From assembly GCA_002731275.1 (NCBI GenBank), contig PCBK01000080.1, positions 113,184 through 177,183 of the forward strand: DNA of 64,000 bases, in the 5' to 3' direction. Both the position numbers and the translations under genes were made by a program. This document shows positions 60,665 through 64,000 of the stretch, in pieces. The notes beneath the pieces were generated by a model that worked only from the letters and a program-made list of their open reading frames with translations, was not told the DNA's origin and ran no database searches. This DNA comes from Deltaproteobacteria bacterium (lineage in GTDB: Bacteria; Myxococcota_C; UBA6777). Position 1 is the first letter of the stretch. Each line of letters opens with the position of its first letter.

Positions 60665-61109
60665 ACCGCTCTTGATCGGTGTGGGGCAGGATTTTCGAGG
60701 GGATGATGCGATGGGGTTGTTGCTCGTGCGCAAGCTCAAGCCCATTCTCTCGTCTGTCTGGGATCTTGTGGAGAGTAACGGCGATGGGACGTTGTTGATG
60801 GAGCTGTGGAAGGACAGAGAGTGTGTTTACATCATCGACGCTGTCAGTGGTCCCAAGGAGCCTGGAGAGCTGTATCACTTCTCCGCGCATGAATCGATCC
60901 CACCGGCAGATTGGTTTCGCACATCGACACATCATTGGGGGATCGCGGAGGCGATCGAGATGAGCCGCGTCTTACAGACGCTTCCGAAGGCGCTTTTCTT
61001 TTGGGGGATCGAGGGGCGTATCTTTACACATTCTGACGAGCTCTCACCTGAGGTCAACGCGGCGATGGAGGAGCTTGAAGTGCTCCTTCTGCAACATGCA
61101 CAACTCTGA
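60651..61109 (+). CDS. Hydrogenase maturation endopeptidase (M52 family)
   Basis: 152 residues. ATG 60651 lies 14 bases inside hydA, preceded by AGAGGACGAGG. It has the M52 motifs [16 protein letters not shown] and Y-I-I-D-A-V-S-G, and the late T-H-H-W-G. The Glu expected at the usual G-N-x-x-x-G-D-D-G site is replaced by Gln (G-Q-D-F-R-G-D-D), so the nickel-binding acid may be altered. It cleaves the HydA C-terminal tail after nickel insertion. It is the last gene of the operon. Confidence 0.92.
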   Translation: MQQNKPLLIGVGQDFRGDDAMGLLLVRKLKPILSSVWDLVESNGDGTLLMELWKDRECVYIIDAVSGPKEPGELYHFSAHESIPPADWFRTSTHHWGIAEAIEMSRVLQTLPKALFFWGIEGRIFTHSDELSPEVNAAMEELEVLLLQHAQL

Positions 61110-61224
61110 TACATTGATCGCCTCCTGATTAAAAACGAATTTTTTTGTGGAGATTGGGTCTGATATCTTGAAGCTCGTGTCCGTATTTGTTTCCAACGAC
61201 CCCCAAGAAGAGGAGTGTTTAAGG

Positions 61225-62097
61225 ATGAAGCGTATTTTGATAGCCGGATTGGCTGCGTTTACACTGTTTGGTATGTCAGGGATTGCGATGGCCAACATGA
61301 AGCTCAACATCTGCCTGACAGGTGTGAGGATGTCTTGTAACCTGACTGTCAGCAAGAAGAAGTTCAAATCAGCCAAGGACAAAGAGGTTTTCTTAAAGAA
61401 CTGTATGAGTCTGGGGACTCATCAGTGTCGCCTTCGACTTGGTCTCAAAAAGAAGAAGAAAACACTCAGCCGCAGAGCACGACAACGAAAGTTGAAGATG
61501 GCGGCATACAAGCGCCGTCGACAAAAGGACCTGAAATCCAAAAAAGGCACCACTGCACCAAAGCGCTCATGTCGCTCGCTCTGTCGTGCGCAAACGCGCG
61601 TGCGTTCCCGCGCCAAGAAATTCCGCAACACCAAAGCGATGCGTGCGTGGAACATCCAATGTATCAATCAATGTACACGCTCCCGTCGCACTGTGAGCCG
61701 ACGTATGGCACCACCTCGTCGCGTGGTGCGCAAAGTCTCTGGTGCATCTTGTCGGACGAGTTGTCGTGCGACAGTTCGGAAGATGTCCCGGGCAAAGCGG
61801 TTTCGTCGTCCTGGTGATGCGAGAAAGTGGTACAACGCCTGCTTGAAACGTTGTAGCTCATCCAAAACCAGTACCAAATCAACATACAGACGTCCTGCTG
61901 CGCGCCGGACGGCACCTGCGCGCTCTTCTGGAAACAGCTATCAGGGGGTCTCTTTGCCTTCCTCAAGGACACGTCGTTCTTGCACTAGGGCTTGCCGTGT
62001 CGGCGCCAGAAAGTTACTGCGCAACAAGACACTTCGTTCAAAGAGTGCGGCGAACAGCTGGGTCCGTCGTTGTTTTCGTGTCTGTTTGAAGAAGTGA
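61225..62097 (+). CDS. Basic secreted protein with three CX3C-X25-CX3C hairpin repeats
   Basis: 290 residues. ATG 61225 has AGGAG 10 bases upstream. The signal peptide ends G-I-A-M-A. The mature chain is extremely basic. From residue about 116 there are three copies of an identical spacing, C-x3-C-x25-C-x3-C, with Trp exactly four residues before the third cysteine in each (R-A-W-N-I-Q-C, R-K-W-Y-N-A-C, N-S-W-V-R-R-C). An N-terminal variant has C-x6-C-x21-C-x6-C. Two helices joined by two disulfides (alpha-hairpinin-like) would explain this. Linkers are Arg/Pro/Ser-rich. No family is recognised. Secreted binding or antimicrobial roles are speculative. Confidence 0.78.
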   Translation: MKRILIAGLAAFTLFGMSGIAMANMKLNICLTGVRMSCNLTVSKKKFKSAKDKEVFLKNCMSLGTHQCRLRLGLKKKKKTLSRRARQRKLKMAAYKRRRQKDLKSKKGTTAPKRSCRSLCRAQTRVRSRAKKFRNTKAMRAWNIQCINQCTRSRRTVSRRMAPPRRVVRKVSGASCRTSCRATVRKMSRAKRFRRPGDARKWYNACLKRCSSSKTSTKSTYRRPAARRTAPARSSGNSYQGVSLPSSRTRRSCTRACRVGARKLLRNKTLRSKSAANSWVRRCFRVCLKK

Positions 62098-62116
62098 GGG
62101 GGGATGGTCTCAGCTC

Positions 62117-62743
62117 ATGATTGATACGATTGATACACATCCATCGACATTACAGAGCGTTCGGTATTGGATCTTCGATATGGACGGGACGTTGACCCAT
62201 GCGATCCATGATTTTGACGCGATCCGTGATGAACTCGGTCTTCCAGAAGGGCGGACGATTCTGGAGTCGATCGCGGAGCGCCCGGCTGACGAGGCGAAGC
62301 GACTTCATGAGCGTCTGCAAGAGATCGAGTGGGAGCTTGTACAACATACGACGGCGCAGCCGGGCGCTGCTCGTCTTCTCGAAGGTCTACGTGAGAGAGA
62401 TTGTCGTCTGGGGATCTTGACACGTAATAGCCGCAAAAATGCGCTTGAGACGCTTAGAGTCTGTGGGCTCCTTCAATACTTTCACGAGGTCGATGTGTTA
62501 GGGCGCGATTGTGCAGCTCCCAAGCCCCATCCTGATGGGATTCAGTTGCTTCTCAATCGTTGGGATGGTGTGCCTGAAGAGAGTGTGATGATCGGTGATT
62601 ATATTCATGACCTTGAAGCGGGCAGACGTGCTGGTGTAAAGACCATCTTCGCCGATTACGACAACAGCTTGACCTTCCAGAAGGATGCCCACTTCACCAT
62701 CCACCATCTCCACACCCTCCACGATTGGCTTGGTCTTTCTTAG
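62117..62743 (+). CDS. HAD-superfamily hydrolase (phosphoglycolate phosphatase-like)
   Basis: 208 residues. The HAD motifs are I-F-D-M-D-G-T-L-T, I-L-T-R-N-S-R-K-N, A-P-K-P-H-P-D-G and I-G-D-Y-I-H-D. A helical cap of about 80 residues follows motif I. It dephosphorylates a small metabolite. The start at 62117 lacks a strong SD, but no better in-frame option is seen. It begins 19 bases after the hairpin-repeat protein gene and converges with the oxygenase gene. Confidence 0.9.
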   Translation: MIDTIDTHPSTLQSVRYWIFDMDGTLTHAIHDFDAIRDELGLPEGRTILESIAERPADEAKRLHERLQEIEWELVQHTTAQPGAARLLEGLRERDCRLGILTRNSRKNALETLRVCGLLQYFHEVDVLGRDCAAPKPHPDGIQLLLNRWDGVPEESVMIGDYIHDLEAGRRAGVKTIFADYDNSLTFQKDAHFTIHHLHTLHDWLGLS

Positions 62744-62815
62744 AGTATCCTCTCTTAGATTTTTCTATCTTCTTTTCTCTATCCTCTTTTTTCTTGCAGT
62801 CAGTTCACTGTTACC

Positions 62816-63433
62816 TCATACCCAGTCGTAGTTGAAGCTGATGCTGATACGATCATCTTCAGTTTCGGCTTCGGGAATACCGTGTCGCAGCCAGCTCTCG
62901 AACAACACGACCTGTCCTGCTTTGGGATGGTATTTGGCGAGCTGAAGGCTCCGTTGTCGGGCGTTGTCCTTTTTTGGAGGGGCAGCCATAAAGCGGTCAT
63001 AGCGTGGATCTTCGAATTGGATAGGGGCGCAGTTGTTTGGAGTTTGGACGTAGTAGGTGCCGCTGATCACGGAGAGTGGGTGGATGTGCATGGCGTGTGA
63101 ACAGTGAGGGGGCATGATGTTGATCCAGCAATTGCTCATCACAAGCTCCCCTCCGCCAAGTTCCAGATCGAGCTCTTCGGCGTAAATGTGGACATGTTCT
63201 CTGATCAACTCTTCGAGAGCGCCGAAGGTCGGTGACATTTTGTGTAGCTCTGACATGGACGCATGAGATGTAAAGCCGCCCACATAATTGGCCTCGGACC
63301 ATGCGCGGCCTTCTTCATCGACCTGTTCGATTTGATAGCACTCTTCGATCAGTTCTTGGTTGCGTTCAGTGGCACCGTCTTGTTGTAACTCTTCGCAGTA
63401 GATCATTGTCGGAAACCAGGCTTGTATTCCCAT
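62816..63433 (-). CDS. 2-oxoglutarate/Fe(II)-dependent oxygenase family protein (TIGR02466-like)
   Basis: 205 residues from ATG 63433, with GAGG 10 bases upstream. The iron ligands are H-A-M-H-I-H-P-L-S (first His) and L-R-H-G-I-P-E (distal His), with the 2OG-binding Arg in D-R-I-S-I-S-F-N-Y. The Y-Y-V-Q-T-P and Q-F-E-D-P-R motifs are as in TIGR02466. Members hydroxylate unidentified substrates. It converges with the HAD gene. Confidence 0.85.
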   Translation of the reverse strand: MGIQAWFPTMIYCEELQQDGATERNQELIEECYQIEQVDEEGRAWSEANYVGGFTSHASMSELHKMSPTFGALEELIREHVHIYAEELDLELGGGELVMSNCWINIMPPHCSHAMHIHPLSVISGTYYVQTPNNCAPIQFEDPRYDRFMAAPPKKDNARQRSLQLAKYHPKAGQVVLFESWLRHGIPEAETEDDRISISFNYDWV

Positions 63434-63528
63434 TGTGTCTTCACCTCTTGTTTGGGGGGATCGCGACCTTTCATCGCCGATGATACAAATTTTGCACAGG
63501 TTTTCAAATGGGTTTACTCGGGAGGATT

Positions 63529-63549
63529 GAATGTCCCTCATGGACATTC
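63529..63549. other. Perfect 8-base inverted repeat downstream of the Rpn-like gene
   Basis: GAATGTCC (63529-63536) and GGACATTC (63542-63549) flank five bases. It lies 38 bases past the Rpn-like stop on the minus strand and about 95 bases upstream of the oxygenase start. It is either a weak terminator (no T-run) or an operator for the oxygenase gene. Confidence 0.35.
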
Positions 63550-63586
63550 TAGACATTTGTTGTGGAGGGCGTTGATTCAGGTGGCT

Positions 63587-64000
63587 TTAGTCTTTGAGTT
63601 GTTCGATGTCTTGGAGAGGGATGTTGAGGATGTCAGCGATCTGTTGGGCTGGTATGTTGGCCTCAAGCATCAGCTTTGCACTTTTCAACAGACCGATTTG
63701 TTCGCCTGTTTGGAGGCCTTTCTCAAGTCCAGCTTGCTCACCCTCGGCTCGGCCTTGTTCGAGTCCGGCCTGTTCGCCCTTTTCAAAGCCTTCCTGGAGG
63801 CCTTCTTTGAAGGAGGCTGAAAAACCAGTGAGCCAACGACGGATGGCGTTGATACGATCTTCGACTTCCCAGCGAAATTCCTCATTGGCACCGAGTCTTT
63901 CGAGCTCTTGGTAGGCCTCTTGAAATTCGGGATGTTGTTCTTCCCATTTTTTGATGATGTCTTTGTCCAATTTCGTACCCTCCTTGAACAGGCACAACCA
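63587..64000 (-). CDS. Rpn-family nuclease/transposase-related protein, C-terminal part (truncated by window edge)
   Basis: The frame is open to the right edge of the window, so the N-terminal PD-(D/E)XK part lies outside it. The visible 138 residues have the features of the Rpn C-terminus: a W-x-x-E-x-E-D-R-I-N helix region, a repeated E-G/K-G pattern (E-G-L-Q-E-G-F-E-K-G-E-Q-A-G-L) that is probably coiled, and the terminal I-A-D-I-L-N-I-P-L-Q-D-I-E-Q-L-K motif. Rpn proteins promote RecA-independent recombination. The call rests on the tail only. Confidence 0.75.
   Translation of the reverse strand, partial: WLCLFKEGTKLDKDIIKKWEEQHPEFQEAYQELERLGANEEFRWEVEDRINAIRRWLTGFSASFKEGLQEGFEKGEQAGLEQGRAEGEQAGLEKGLQTGEQIGLLKSAKLMLEANIPAQQIADILNIPLQDIEQLKD

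Noticed and set aside
62743..62815. T-rich stretch between the HAD and oxygenase genes as an intrinsic terminator.
   Set aside because: Only a four-base stem can be drawn before the T-rich tract.
1..64000. tRNA, rRNA, integrase, transposase or attachment-site signatures.
   Set aside because: None was convincing on either strand. The Rpn-like fragment at the right edge is the only recombination-related gene.

Overview
The window looks like chromosomal DNA of a Myxococcota-type bacterium. This is inferred from several sequence features: many lipoproteins and secreted proteins carrying the MopE-like C-D-G-K-D-x-D-C-D-G motif, one giant protein ending in a MYXO-CTERM-like Gly-Cys / hydrophobic / Arg tail, a DUF4388-PilT fusion, a TatT-type TRAP lipoprotein, and a cysteine-rich module shared by several surface lipoproteins. 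GC is near one half by eye. I see no rRNA, tRNA, CRISPR array, insertion sequence or prophage. About 43 protein genes account for most of the 64 kb, and both edges cut a gene.

Layout. 1-1766 (minus): edge-truncated PilT-like ATPase with an N-terminal DUF4388-like domain. 1958-5910 (minus): envelope cluster of a cysteine-module lipoprotein, an outer-membrane barrel-like protein and two thioredoxin-fold lipoproteins. 6313-9231: large cysteine-module/BNR-like lipoprotein. 9376-11402: TRAP accessory lipoprotein (TatT) and solute-binding protein (DctP); the matching membrane subunits DctQ/DctM lie about 24 kb away at 35109-37363. 11447-14596: 1049-residue protein with a coiled N-terminus, a possible Cys/His motif, helical repeats and a Gly-rich hydrophobic end. 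14883-18344: hybrid sensor kinase with a receiver and HPt domain. 19061-33417: secreted-protein island in which MopE-like repeats are fused to three NHL propellers, to two WD40 propellers, and to a VWA domain followed by 23 MopE repeats. 33430-34806: cytochrome P450.

37360-39898: a DUF2357/PD-(D/E)XK nuclease-like gene overlapping dctM, followed by a sirtuin without zinc cysteines. 39904-42327: MshEN-domain protein with a long acidic tail. 42558-48451: an assortment that includes a PadR regulator with a clear candidate operator, co-transcribed with a CPBP protease, and a membrane M28 peptidase. 49318-55547: a Cys-rich basic secreted protein, a membrane-anchored GrpE, two alpha/beta hydrolases, and a radical SAM/MOSC pair.

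56061-61109: a complete group 3b [NiFe]-hydrogenase (sulfhydrogenase-type) operon with a cyclic-nucleotide-binding protein and a maturation protease. It probably links H2 to NAD(P)H in the cytoplasm. 61225-62097: a secreted basic protein with three exact CX3C-X25-CX3C repeats. The right end holds a HAD hydrolase, a 2OG-Fe(II) oxygenase and the C-terminus of an Rpn-type nuclease.

The best candidates for something undescribed are the basic cysteine-hairpin proteins, the multidomain 11447-14596 protein, the orphan nuclease/sirtuin pair, the MopE/propeller island with its hairpin-rich leader, and an orphan bidirectional terminator at 55935-55983.
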